A stretch of DNA of 64,000 nt, taken from the NCBI RefSeq assembly GCF_900070365.1, contig NZ_LN850107.1:1922001-1986000 (forward strand), written 5' to 3'. Both the position numbers and the translations under genes were made by a program. Origin of the DNA: Alloactinosynnema sp. L-07. GTDB lineage: Bacteria; Actinomycetota; Actinomycetes; Mycobacteriales; Pseudonocardiaceae. Under the pieces are notes generated by a model. That model saw nothing but the letters and a program-made list of their open reading frames with translations. It had not been told where the DNA came from and did not search any database. Shown one piece after another: positions 18,178-27,003 of this stretch (position 1 is the first letter of the stretch; the number at the start of each line of letters is the position of its first letter).

Positions 18178-18548
18178 CGCGGAAACCCCCAGTCGCAGAA
18201 GGAACTACATGATCTTAGCGGGCAAAGTGCGGGCACCGAGGTCCTCAGCCATCGCTTGGCCAAGTCGCTGGCGGGACTGCCTAGAACCTGGCCAGGCTGG
18301 GGTGGGCGAACCTGGTGAGAGCCCACTCCCTTGAGTGGCGGGAGCCCCAGGATCAGAGCGCACGGGTCAGCCAGCAAATAGCAGAAGCCAGCGGGGTGAC
18401 GCGGAAGTCCTGCGACGTAGGCCATGCTTTGCACACGGATCGGCCTTGTGGTGGCGCCTCGGGGTTACCGGACACTTACACTTCCCGTCTACTTCGTGCT
18501 GCCGCTGGCAGGCGCCGTGGTTGGCGGTCGACTGACGAGGGTGATCCG
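18178..18548. promoter_or_regulatory. Divergent upstream region
   Basis: This 371-base region separates the divergent starts at 18177 (minus) and 18549 (plus), so it must hold both promoters. GAGGGTGATCCG precedes the TTG at 18549. I cannot assign definite -35 and -10 boxes or an operator, and no coding frame here is convincing. Confidence 0.35.
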
Positions 18549-19247
18549 TTGACCAGCTATAGCGTCCTGAACGCGGGTTCCAAGACTTCGATCCTCGCGA
18601 CTTGGACCAGTGAATTCTGCGACTCCAGTGCCAAAGCCACCTCTTCGGGCGATGCCGACCAATCGGCGACATTGGCCTATGTGTTGACCCGATTGTCCGA
18701 GCAGGCGTGGTCGGCGGCGGCGTGGCTGGGCACAACCCCGGCCATCGAGGCTGGCATCGCACAGTTGGTCGAGCGCCTGCGTTCGGTCGAGTCCAGCATC
18801 GGGCCGGTGGAGTTGGCCGATGTCGATCACCGGCACGCCAAGGAATGGGCCCACAAGGATGTCGGTGAGTTGCTGAGGTCCCGATTGCCGGAGGTGTTGG
18901 GGGCGTTGGATGGCGCCCAGCGGCACTCCGTCGCCGACGAGTTGCTGTTGGACACGTCCGAGCGGGCAGCGGCGCTTCAGCTTCTTGTCACTGGGTGGGA
19001 TCCGGAGTCGGCGACCTCTCGTGCATGGCAGATGTGCGAGGTGACCCGGTCGATGGGGTTCGGTGAGACCGGTCCGCTGCCCGAAGGTGGAGCGGGCTGG
19101 ATCAACCGGGTGTGGGACACGCAGGGCTCACCCGCCAGCCGCTGGGGCGCGCGAGACCGGCTCATGCGCCTGGAGCAACTGGTCGAAGCGTGCAGAGCTT
19201 TCGGCGGCAGGGCATTTGTCGAGGAGAATCCCACCTATGCGCACTAG
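18549..19247 (+). CDS. Protein of unknown function upstream of the IetAS pair
   Basis: The start is TTG 18549, supported by GAGGG about 8 bases upstream; the open frame extends further back without a better site. The 232-residue product is acidic and helical, with LAYVLTRLSEQAWSAAAWL and HAKEWAHKDVGELLRSRLPE. It has no membrane segment or known motif. The stop codon TAG overlaps the GTG of the next gene by one base, so the two are translationally coupled. They point the same way as ietA and ietS and may form one transcript with them (inference). Confidence 0.68.
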   Translation: MTSYSVLNAGSKTSILATWTSEFCDSSAKATSSGDADQSATLAYVLTRLSEQAWSAAAWLGTTPAIEAGIAQLVERLRSVESSIGPVELADVDHRHAKEWAHKDVGELLRSRLPEVLGALDGAQRHSVADELLLDTSERAAALQLLVTGWDPESATSRAWQMCEVTRSMGFGETGPLPEGGAGWINRVWDTQGSPASRWGARDRLMRLEQLVEACRAFGGRAFVEENPTYAH

Positions 19248-19495
19248 TGGTTCCGCGCGCCGCAGACAGCCCATTCGACGACGTGGACATCTTCTACGTC
19301 CACGTGCACGACCAGCAGTGGGACAAGGAGAACGCCGATCCGTTCGCACCCCTCATCGTCAACGGCTACCGGGACGGTGAGAGGGCGACTCTGGGCAAGG
19401 TGGAGCCTGACGACGACGACGCGTTCGCCGAGCTGCTCGGGCAATGGACCAAGGTGCTGCCCAGCCATGTCGTTATCGACCGCTCCCGCGAGTGA
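19247..19495 (+). CDS. Small acidic protein coupled to the preceding gene
   Basis: The stop TAG of the upstream gene and this GTG start share one base (19247), a strong sign of translational coupling. The 82-residue product is acidic, with FDDVDIFYVHVHDQQWDKEN and KVEPDDDDAFAELLGQW. I do not recognise it. It could be a partner or inhibitor of the 232-residue protein. It ends 257 bases before ietA. Confidence 0.6.
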   Translation: MVPRAADSPFDDVDIFYVHVHDQQWDKENADPFAPLIVNGYRDGERATLGKVEPDDDDAFAELLGQWTKVLPSHVVIDRSRE

Positions 19496-19601
19496 CCCTG
19501 GTGAGGGGCTCCTCCGCCCAATCAAACTGGACTGTCCCCAGGTCGATCTGGACGCCGAACAGTTTGGCGGTGAACACGTCGAGGACTTCGGTGTCGGCCA
19601 T
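19473..19601 (-). CDS. Possible 42-residue antisense ORF
   Basis: On the minus strand ATG 19601 opens a short frame that reads MADTEVLDVFTAKLFGVQID, then LGTVQFDWAEEPLTRV, and ends with TAA at 19473. It overlaps the 3' end of the small acidic gene. The composition is protein-like, but the ribosome binding site is weak and it could be chance or a remnant. Confidence 0.25.
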   Translation of the reverse strand: MADTEVLDVFTAKLFGVQIDLGTVQFDWAEEPLTRVTRGSGR

Positions 19602-19752
19602 ACCTGAGTGATCTGGCGCAGCGTGTACCGCGGCGCCCACCGAGTGCGTTGTTGCGGGATGGTCTCGATCCTGGGCGTGCGCGGATCTGACGGACCGCTA
19701 TCGTCAGTGCTGGTGGAGATACTCACGTGAGCGTGCAGGGGAGGTGAGGTCG

Positions 19753-20739
19753 TTGGCGACAGCTGATCAAGTGAAGGCCCTGGTCAAGAGTCATGCCGAG
19801 GGTGATGACACCCGGTTCTACTCGGTTGCATTGCAGGTCGCGGCTGGCGCTGCTCGTAGCGGTCAGAACAAGTTCGCCCAGGATCTCCGCGACCTGGTCG
19901 ATACGCTTCGTGAGCGCACGAGTGGCCGTCCGTCCAGGCATGGGCGTCCCGTTCCGGTGGCGCAGCCGAAGGGTGAGCTCGCCCAGCTTCTCACGGTGGT
20001 CTACCCGCAGGCGCGGCTGGCTGATCTGTCGCTGGACGACGATGTGCGGGTGCGGCTGGGGCGGGTGTTGCTGGAGCAGCGTCAAGGCGATCGTCTGCGC
20101 TCCCACGGGTTTCATCCGCTGCGGCGCCTGCTGCTGATTGGGCCTCCCGGCACAGGCAAGACGATGTCGGCTCACGTTCTGGCCGGGGAGTTGCGGCTGC
20201 CGCTGTTCGTAATCCGCCTTGACGGTTTGATCACCAAATTCATGGGTGAGACCGCCGCTAAACTGAGGCTGGTTTTCGACGCGCTGTCAGAAACCCGAGG
20301 CATCTACCTTTTCGATGAGGTGGACGCACTGGCGGGGGAGCGGGGCGCGTCCAACGATGTCGGCGAGATCAGGCGGGTGTTGAACTCGTTTCTCCAGTTC
20401 CTGGAGCTCGACACCTCGGAGAGCCTGGTCATCGCGGCGACCAACCATCCTCAACTGCTGGACCGGGCGATGTTCAGACGCTTCGACATGGTCATCGACT
20501 ACCCGCTGCCCAGCTCAGAGGTGGTACGCCACGTCATCCAGAACCGGTTGGCCGCCGTCCCGACAGGGCGGCTGGCCTGGGCAAAGATCGACGAGGCCGC
20601 GGTGGGATTGAGCCACGGCGAGGTCGCGACAGCGGCCGAACTGGCGGCCAAGGACGCGATCCTGTCCGGCGACGGCCAGGTGACAACCACGGCGTTGTGC
20701 ACATCGTTGCGCGACCGACGCGCACATCATCCCGGCTGA
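19753..20739 (+). CDS. ietA: AAA ATPase of an IetAS-type defence system
   Basis: The 328-residue product starts at TTG 19753, with AGGGGAGG 8 bases upstream; GTG 19744 is possible but overlaps that site. It is a single AAA module. Walker A reads GPPGTGKTM with Lys136, and Walker B reads YLFDEVDAL near residue 188. AATNHPQLLDRAMFRRFD supplies sensor 1 and the arginine finger. The N-terminal 100 residues form a helical domain. It is followed after 18 bases by a subtilisin-like protease gene. This ATPase plus S8 protease pair matches the IetAS system, reported to protect against phage (Gao and co-workers, 2020) and first described on an Agrobacterium plasmid. The ATPase probably controls the protease. 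Confidence 0.85.
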   Translation: MATADQVKALVKSHAEGDDTRFYSVALQVAAGAARSGQNKFAQDLRDLVDTLRERTSGRPSRHGRPVPVAQPKGELAQLLTVVYPQARLADLSLDDDVRVRLGRVLLEQRQGDRLRSHGFHPLRRLLLIGPPGTGKTMSAHVLAGELRLPLFVIRLDGLITKFMGETAAKLRLVFDALSETRGIYLFDEVDALAGERGASNDVGEIRRVLNSFLQFLELDTSESLVIAATNHPQLLDRAMFRRFDMVIDYPLPSSEVVRHVIQNRLAAVPTGRLAWAKIDEAAVGLSHGEVATAAELAAKDAILSGDGQVTTTALCTSLRDRRAHHPG

Positions 20740-20757
20740 CAGGCGACAGAAGGCATT

Positions 20758-23316
20758 ATGCGCGAACGCGACAAGCCGCATTTGATCATCCCCACTCCGG
20801 CCTCCGCGCGCGCATACCAACCGCCCAAGCGGAAAATCGACACCCCGGATCTGCCTGCCCCAGCGGATCGTGGCGCGCACGGCACCCAGCTGAAGGCCGA
20901 CCTCGAAGACACCGCGGCCGCCGCCCTGGAACGTCGCCAGGAGCAGTCGATAACGGTCGTGGGAACCATCGAAGGGTTCTACGCGTCTTTCGACAGCTTC
21001 CCGGGCATCGAGCTGGCCTTGGAGAGCCTGGACCCCCGCGCAGGGACTGTGCATCCGGAGTTGAGGGCGGTTCAGGAGGTTCACCTCGGCGATGGACAGG
21101 TGGTTGAGCGTGCCACCGTCTTCATTCCCGAGGGGAAGATCAACTACTTCGTCGACCGTGTCACCAGGTACCTGGAGACTGTGGAAGAGAGCAAACCGCG
21201 GTCAAGCAACATGATCGACCGGATCCAGACAATCCGCCTGGCTTCGATCCAGGCGATGTGGACCGACCACGTGGACGAGTTTCCTCCTGACGGGGCGACT
21301 GTCTGGTGGGAGGTGTGGCTTCGCAACCGCGACGGGGGTGAAGCCGCGCGGCTGCGTAGCTTCGCCGAGGTCGCCGGACTGCGGGTAGGACGGCAGGTCC
21401 TGGGATTCGGCGACCGCACGATCATGCTTCTGCAGGCCAGTACGGAACAGCTCGCGTCCGCTGTCGACGTGCTCGACGACCTCGCCGAGCTTCGACGCCC
21501 GCACGACCCGACACAGTTCCTCGCGGCGGCCGAGGCGATCGACCAAGCCGACTGGGTCGCCGACCTTGCCCGGCGAGTGGAACCGGCCGAGGCCGACGCA
21601 CCGGCCGTGTGCATCGTGGACACCGGGGTGTACCGAGACCACCCTCTCTTCGACGGGTCGCTCGACCCCGACGACTGCCACGCCGCCGAGTCGGGGTGGC
21701 CGGTGCACGATCATGACGGACACGGCACGCAGATGGCGGGCCTTGCACTGTATGGCGATCTCGGCAGCGCGATGGCCCAGCATGCCCCGATCCGCCTGAG
21801 GCATCGACTGGAGTCGGTCAAACTCCTACCTCCACCTCCCCGACAGAACCCCGAACACCTCTACGGGGCGATCACCGCCGCCGGGGTCAGCAGGGCCGAG
21901 ATCCAGGCGCCGGAGCGGCCCCGTGTCTTCTCCATCGCGGTGACCGCACCGATCGACCCCGACCTGAACACCGCTCAGCCGACCACGGCGCACGGCCAGC
22001 CGTCGTCGTGGTCTGCCACGTTGGATGCGCTCGCCGCTGGCCGCGCGGTGACCACTGATGACGATGGGCTGGTCTACCTCGGCGACGCCGAGGACACCGC
22101 GCGCCGACTCTTCGTCGTGTGCGCGGGCAATGTACGGGAGTGGGTCGACGACCACCTGGCCCGCAGCGACCTCGAACCGGTCGAGGATCCCGCGCAAGCA
22201 TGGAACGTCCTGACTATCGGCGCCTACACCGAGATCGACACCATGACCGAGGCGCCGAGCGACTTCAACGGGTGGACCCCACTGGCCTCGCGTGGCCAGC
22301 TGTCACCCTTCAGCCGCACCGGGGTGTCGTTCGGAAGGAATTGGCCGGTCAAACCGGATGTGGTGATGGAGGGCGGCAACGTCGCCCGCTCACCCGACGG
22401 CACCGACTTCGACACCCCGGACAACCTGCAGCTACTGACCACCGACGCACCGCTCAACGGGCCCCGGCTCCTGACCACCACGGGGGCGACGAGCGCGGCC
22501 ACCGCGCAGGCTGCGGGATTGGCGGCCTCGGTCATGGCCGAGTATCCAGAGCTGTGGCCGGAGACGGTTCGCGCCCTGATCGTGCACTCCGCGGAATGGA
22601 CGCCAGCCATGCGCGCCGAGTTCCCCGCCGACGGGGGCAAGCGGTCCCGTGCGAACCGGGCGCGCCGCTACGGAATGGGTGTGCCGAACCTGGGTCGCGC
22701 GACACGAAGCGCCACCGACGCGCTCACCCTCATCGTCCAGGACGTGATCCACCCGTTCGCGGACGGGGCGATGCGGGAGATCCACTTCCACCGACTGCCA
22801 TGGCCGACCGACATCCTCACGGAACTCGGAGCCGCCCAGGTGCGGCTGCGTGTCACCCTGTCCTACTTCATCGAGCCCAACCCTGGTCGACGAGGGTGGA
22901 AGCGCCGCTACAGCTACGCATCCCACGGCGTCCGATTCGATCTTCGCCGGCCGACAGAGTCCTCGGTTGAGTTCCAGAAACGCGTCAACCAGAAGGCCCG
23001 GGAGGCGGGGGAACCGCGATCCACCTCGACCAGTGACAGCGACAAGTGGTTCTTCGGCGCAGAACATCGGAGCGCGCCAGGATCGCTGCACGCCGATGTC
23101 TGGACAGGCAACGCAGCCGACCTGGCGCAGAGAAGCGAACTCGCCGTCTTTCCAGTGACGGGATGGTGGAAGGAAAATCCCGGCCGGGACAACAGCGACA
23201 ACGGCGCCCGGTACGCGCTTGTCGTCTCGATCGAGACTCCGGAACAGGACGTTGACATCTGGACACCGGTAGCTCAACAGATCCAGGTGCTGACCACAGT
23301 CGCGGTCACCACCTGA
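20758..23316 (+). CDS. ietS: Subtilisin-like serine protease of an IetAS-type defence system
   Basis: The 852-residue protein carries an S8 (subtilisin) catalytic domain from about residue 280 to 640. The triad is visible as Asp288 in CIVDTGV, His322 in DGHGTQMAG and Ser579 in TGATSAATAQAAGLAA. The first 270 residues form an N-terminal region without signal peptide, so the protease is cytoplasmic. The C-terminal 200 residues form another domain with RVTLSYFIEPNPGRRGW. This long intracellular architecture and the preceding AAA ATPase gene identify the IetS type. The presumed role is cleavage of a phage or host protein on infection (family knowledge; the target is not known). Confidence 0.88.
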   Translation: MRERDKPHLIIPTPASARAYQPPKRKIDTPDLPAPADRGAHGTQLKADLEDTAAAALERRQEQSITVVGTIEGFYASFDSFPGIELALESLDPRAGTVHPELRAVQEVHLGDGQVVERATVFIPEGKINYFVDRVTRYLETVEESKPRSSNMIDRIQTIRLASIQAMWTDHVDEFPPDGATVWWEVWLRNRDGGEAARLRSFAEVAGLRVGRQVLGFGDRTIMLLQASTEQLASAVDVLDDLAELRRPHDPTQFLAAAEAIDQADWVADLARRVEPAEADAPAVCIVDTGVYRDHPLFDGSLDPDDCHAAESGWPVHDHDGHGTQMAGLALYGDLGSAMAQHAPIRLRHRLESVKLLPPPPRQNPEHLYGAITAAGVSRAEIQAPERPRVFSIAVTAPIDPDLNTAQPTTAHGQPSSWSATLDALAAGRAVTTDDDGLVYLGDAEDTARRLFVVCAGNVREWVDDHLARSDLEPVEDPAQAWNVLTIGAYTEIDTMTEAPSDFNGWTPLASRGQLSPFSRTGVSFGRNWPVKPDVVMEGGNVARSPDGTDFDTPDNLQLLTTDAPLNGPRLLTTTGATSAATAQAAGLAASVMAEYPELWPETVRALIVHSAEWTPAMRAEFPADGGKRSRANRARRYGMGVPNLGRATRSATDALTLIVQDVIHPFADGAMREIHFHRLPWPTDILTELGAAQVRLRVTLSYFIEPNPGRRGWKRRYSYASHGVRFDLRRPTESSVEFQKRVNQKAREAGEPRSTSTSDSDKWFFGAEHRSAPGSLHADVWTGNAADLAQRSELAVFPVTGWWKENPGRDNSDNGARYALVVSIETPEQDVDIWTPVAQQIQVLTTVAVTT

Positions 23317-23536
23317 CCAGGCTCACGCGGGGCATGGCCAGGTGGCGCTGATCGGCCAGGTGTTGCATGCGCCAGGACTGCTGGTCGATCACGTGAGCCT
23401 GGGGGCACGACACGACGTTGGGACCTGCTGCACTTTCGAAGAACACCAGCGTTCTTACAGTCCCGGCGGCGCAGATCCTGGCTGGCGGCCAGGCGCGACA
23501 CGCCCCTCGGTCGGCGGGCGGGAGTGTCAATGTCAC
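23306..23536 (-). CDS. Possible small ORF antiparallel to the ietS end
   Basis: A 76-residue minus-strand frame starting at 23536 reads TVRTLVFFESAAGPNVVSCP and HVIDQQSWRMQHLADQRHL. The composition is protein-like and it fills the otherwise empty 300 bases behind ietS, with an 11-base overlap of the ietS end. No known motif or firm ribosome binding site is visible, so it is only a candidate. Confidence 0.28.
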   Translation of the reverse strand: MTLTLPPADRGACRAWPPARICAAGTVRTLVFFESAAGPNVVSCPQAHVIDQQSWRMQHLADQRHLAMPRVSLVRW

Positions 23537-23617
23537 GGGAGGGGCCTGACCCGGCGCGAATCGTATTGGTCGCCTGATCTGGTTACCGCGGTCGCATGCT
23601 CTCCGCTAGCGCGCGGG

Positions 23618-25282
23618 TCAGTGCGCGTCACTGGTCAGCCATCTCGTCCACGCGCTGGCATCGGTGCCGATGTGTTGGGGGATGCCGAGTGTGGCGAGTG
23701 CGCCGGGGTAGAGGTTCTCGTAAAACGCGTTGGCCGAGGCCGCGAGTTCGGGTGCGCGGACGAGCCAGGGTGCTGGCAGCCGCGTGCAGTGCACGGTCCG
23801 GCTGAACAGGTTCGGGTTGTCGTCGAATTCGGCGTCGATGATGCCGCGTCGGATCAGGCCTTCAATGAGGGCGTGTCTGCGATGTGACCACTTCTCGTTC
23901 CAGTGGGTTTGTGCCCAGCGGGACTCGACTGAGGCCATGCTCCAGGATTGCCAGGCGGGTGGAGGTTTGGCGTGGATGACGGTGACGGCAAGCCAGGGCA
24001 GGTTGAGCAGGCGGGCGGTGTGGACGCGGTGGTTGCCGTTGAGGCCTACGCGATAGATGGGTCCGGCCCAGGCGGGGGTGTGCAGGAGGTTGATCTCGTC
24101 GGTGAACAGTCTGGCGGTGAACGCGTGGAGGTCGGTGGCGTCGGCGAGGCCTTGGGTGATTTGGCGCAGCATGTCTTGGCGGTGGCCGCTGAAGTCGCCC
24201 CAGGTCGGGTGGTCGGTGGCGGCGACGAGGCGGGTGGGGACCCACAGGGTGGTGTTGAAGGAGCCCTTGTGGTCGTGGTTCGCGGGATCCTGGTCTTCGC
24301 ACACGATCTGGGCGTGTTCGAGTTGCGGCTCGGTGGCGTTGAGGAGTGCCACGCGTTCAGCCAGGTATTCGTCGACGCCGCGTGCGCGCAGTAGTCGAGC
24401 GGCGTCCTCGCATGCGTGGAGGTGCTGGTCGTAGATCGTTCCTCGTTCCTCCAGCAGGTCTCGCACGTATTGCCCGTGTGTGGACAGATCGGAGTCGGTG
24501 GACGGGTCGACCAGGTGGACTGGGACGGGTGGTTGCGGGGAGAGCACGATGGTGGGGGAGTGGTGCGGGGTGAAGCCTGCGACGGTAGCTGCCGCGGAGC
24601 GCGGTGTCGGTGCGTATCCCCATCCGCGGTGCGGGCCCGTGTCGCTGCGCCCGGCGGTGAGGGTGGCGGCGTACCCGCCGTGCGGGTGGTAGCGGATGGT
24701 CCAGGTCGGGGCGTCGGGAGCTGGTGTTGGCGCGGGCGGGAGTTCGGCGTCCACGGCTGCGCCGCGGACCCGGTTGATCGCTGTGGTGATCACCGCTGGC
24801 GTGTCGCCCGGGTTCATCGGTGCCTGGGTGCGATTCGCGTCGCACACGAGGCCGTAGAGGTCGCCGACCTTCCTGGCGAGTCGGTCGGCATCGACACCGG
24901 CATCTGACAGGTCGAGGCCCAAGTGCTTGTCGGTGATCAAGCGATACAGGCGCCACGCGACCCGTTCCGCGTACAACAGCCGCCGCCAGACGTACTCGAC
25001 GTCCACGCTCCTCGTGTCTGAGCCGGTGTCTTCCCGACCGTCATCTCGCGAGCCGGAGTCCGCGTCGGACAGCGACTTACTCAGCACGTCATCAATCAGA
25101 TGGTTGGTCAGCTCTTCGCGGTCGTCGGCACTGATCCAGCCGACCATGATGGGAACGACTGGAACGATGATGGCGGCGAGCACCCGACGGAAGTGGGCCA
25201 ACCGCGGAGAGCCTTGCCTGCCTCGACATCGTTCATCGTAGTGGGCAGCGCACGTCGGGCATTGCTGCGCGGAGATCGACAC
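23618..25282 (-). CDS. Protein of unknown function with ParB-like GNHR motif
   Basis: This 554-residue protein starts at GTG 25282. Its N-terminus reads CPTCAAHYDERC, a possible zinc knuckle, followed by a hydrophobic segment (VLAAIIVPVVPIMVGWI). The central part contains an acidic stretch and a proline-rich region. Near residues 410-440 it reads YRVGLNGNHRVHTARLLNLP; GNHR-HAARLL sequences of this kind occur in ParB/sulfiredoxin-like domains, which bind or hydrolyse nucleotides (tentative). It is convergent with ietS and may be part of the same defence cluster. The function is not established. Confidence 0.68.
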   Translation of the reverse strand: MSISAQQCPTCAAHYDERCRGRQGSPRLAHFRRVLAAIIVPVVPIMVGWISADDREELTNHLIDDVLSKSLSDADSGSRDDGREDTGSDTRSVDVEYVWRRLLYAERVAWRLYRLITDKHLGLDLSDAGVDADRLARKVGDLYGLVCDANRTQAPMNPGDTPAVITTAINRVRGAAVDAELPPAPTPAPDAPTWTIRYHPHGGYAATLTAGRSDTGPHRGWGYAPTPRSAAATVAGFTPHHSPTIVLSPQPPVPVHLVDPSTDSDLSTHGQYVRDLLEERGTIYDQHLHACEDAARLLRARGVDEYLAERVALLNATEPQLEHAQIVCEDQDPANHDHKGSFNTTLWVPTRLVAATDHPTWGDFSGHRQDMLRQITQGLADATDLHAFTARLFTDEINLLHTPAWAGPIYRVGLNGNHRVHTARLLNLPWLAVTVIHAKPPPAWQSWSMASVESRWAQTHWNEKWSHRRHALIEGLIRRGIIDAEFDDNPNLFSRTVHCTRLPAPWLVRAPELAASANAFYENLYPGALATLGIPQHIGTDASAWTRWLTSDAH

Positions 25283-25702
25283 GTGGTCACCGTAGAGGGA
25301 CGCGGACAGTGACCGGTGTGCCCTGCATTCGGGTGATGACAGTGCTGGCTAGGTGGCTGGCTGCGGGATGCCTTGGCACGCCCGCTGGGCGCGCATGGGT
25401 GTCGCCGACCTACGTCAGCCTTCAACAGTCGCAACGGGCCATCCCAGTCCTCGGTCGAGCCGAGTGGGCGTCGGGAACATGTCGCCCGAACCGAGCGGCA
25501 AGACGAACGAACTCGGCGATTGGCTGTTGATCACCCGGTCCGGTGAACGTGGCCGAGTTGAGTGCGCTGCGGTTGCGATTCCGCTCTGCACGCCTATACC
25601 GTCGGCTGTGGGTCCCGGAGGCGGACCCTGGGCTGACCGTCGACGACACCCCCGGGGCGACTGGTTGGCTGTTGGGTGAGATGCCCAGCCTCCTCCCAAG
25701 GC
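25283..25702. other. Intergenic region between divergent genes
   Basis: The region separates the minus-strand gene ending upstream at 25282 from the plus-strand gene at 25703 and must hold promoters for both. I see no further gene and no clear operator. Overlapping frames on both strands lack motifs. Confidence 0.35.
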
Positions 25703-26680
25703 ATGTTCGCGCATATCACGGTGTGTGAACCCTCTGTCGGCGCGGCCCCGGGCGTGACCTGGAGAGGCGTCATTGTGCCGCACGTCAACGATCGTGCCCG
25801 GCTGCGTGAGTGTGCGCGGATTCTCGGGGCGCCAATCACCGCGTACGTGCCTTGCCGTTCTGGCGGGCGGATGGTGCTCGACGCCGCCGCGCCTGGCCAG
25901 CGGGCGTTCCAGGCACTGCTGTTCGCGGGATTCAACAGCGAGGGGGATCATCCGTGGGACGGAGTGCGCGGTCGCTCGATGCGTGAGCTCCGGCTCTACG
26001 TCAACTGGGTTGCGCCACAGCCAGACCGCCTGGTCATCGAGTGCACCCATGCTCCGCGGGTGGTCGCGCACTTGCTACCCCATACCCAACCTCTTGCAGC
26101 GGGCGCGACGATCATGGGAGGCATCCCTGGTTTGCGGATCACCGGCTACCGCAAGGCCGTCGTCGAACTGACCCACTTGCCCACGGGCGGACGTTTGGAT
26201 CTACGCCATGGCGGCGGCGCAACGTCCGCGTACGCCTTGCGGGCGATCTTTGCCTCCGAAACCGACGGCACAGAGCACATCACGACCGGCGACATGGGTG
26301 TCGACGAGTCCGCCATGTATGCACGGTGGAGCCCTCGCCGCGAGAGCGCAATCCTCAGTGCACTGATGGCCCGCGCGACACTGTTCTGGACAGGTTTCCG
26401 TCACGATACGACGGTCGCTCACTCCAAGCGCAGTGACTGTGCGACACGAATCAGCTGGCGTCGGGGCCGCTCCACCGTCGAAGTCGCCCGACACCTCACC
26501 GATCACGTCGTCGGGATCCCCGGCGCCCGCATCGACGACAGTCGAAGCCACGAAGACAGTTGCGTGCTCACACTCGAACGGGCCAGCGTTGAACTTGACG
26601 GGCCGCATATCCGGTCCGCTGACCGTGCCGGCTGGCACGCGACGTCAGCGACATCGAACCTCGGATCTGATGGACATTGA
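25703..26680 (+). CDS. Protein of unknown function
   Basis: From ATG 25703 the product is 325 residues; GTG 25676 lies in the same frame and is an alternative start. The sequence has a regular mixed alpha/beta character, for example RLRECARILGAPITAYVPC and RRESAILSALMARATLFWTG. It contains scattered cysteines but no membrane segment or catalytic motif that I recognise. Codon use matches neighbouring genes, so it is very likely real. It stands alone between two gene remnants. Confidence 0.6.
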   Translation: MFAHITVCEPSVGAAPGVTWRGVIVPHVNDRARLRECARILGAPITAYVPCRSGGRMVLDAAAPGQRAFQALLFAGFNSEGDHPWDGVRGRSMRELRLYVNWVAPQPDRLVIECTHAPRVVAHLLPHTQPLAAGATIMGGIPGLRITGYRKAVVELTHLPTGGRLDLRHGGGATSAYALRAIFASETDGTEHITTGDMGVDESAMYARWSPRRESAILSALMARATLFWTGFRHDTTVAHSKRSDCATRISWRRGRSTVEVARHLTDHVVGIPGARIDDSRSHEDSCVLTLERASVELDGPHIRSADRAGWHATSATSNLGSDGH

Positions 26681-27003
26681 CGTCAACGCCTACAAGCCTG
26701 CCGCTGAGTTGCTGCGGAGAGTCCCCATACGTGCCTCCTCCAGCGTTGTCCGGCGATGCCGAGGTTCGCCGCGGCGCCACTGCAGTGGGTCGTGCGAGCA
26801 AACCTGACCCGGCGTGCGGTTCGCCGCAGCCTCTGCACTCACGGTCTGGCACCGCGCGCACGTCATGCTCGAGGCGGTCCCTTCGTTGACGTCGCCAACG
26901 TCAAGCCACACCAGCGGTCCACGCGCTTGTAGCAACTCACTGACTCTGGCGAACAGGTCACCGACCTTTGTAGCGCCATGGGCCCGTCTACCTGCCGATC
27001 ACC
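26681..27003. other. Decayed stretch, probably the lost N-terminal part of an Hsp70-like gene
   Basis: An in-frame TAG stands 15 to 30 bases before the Hsp70-like frame at 27004, and no actin-type ATP-binding motif can be read here in any frame. A minus-strand frame (26690-26935) contains MTCARCQTVS but has no supported start. The stretch appears to be rearranged sequence that replaced the N-terminal ATPase half. Confidence 0.4.
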
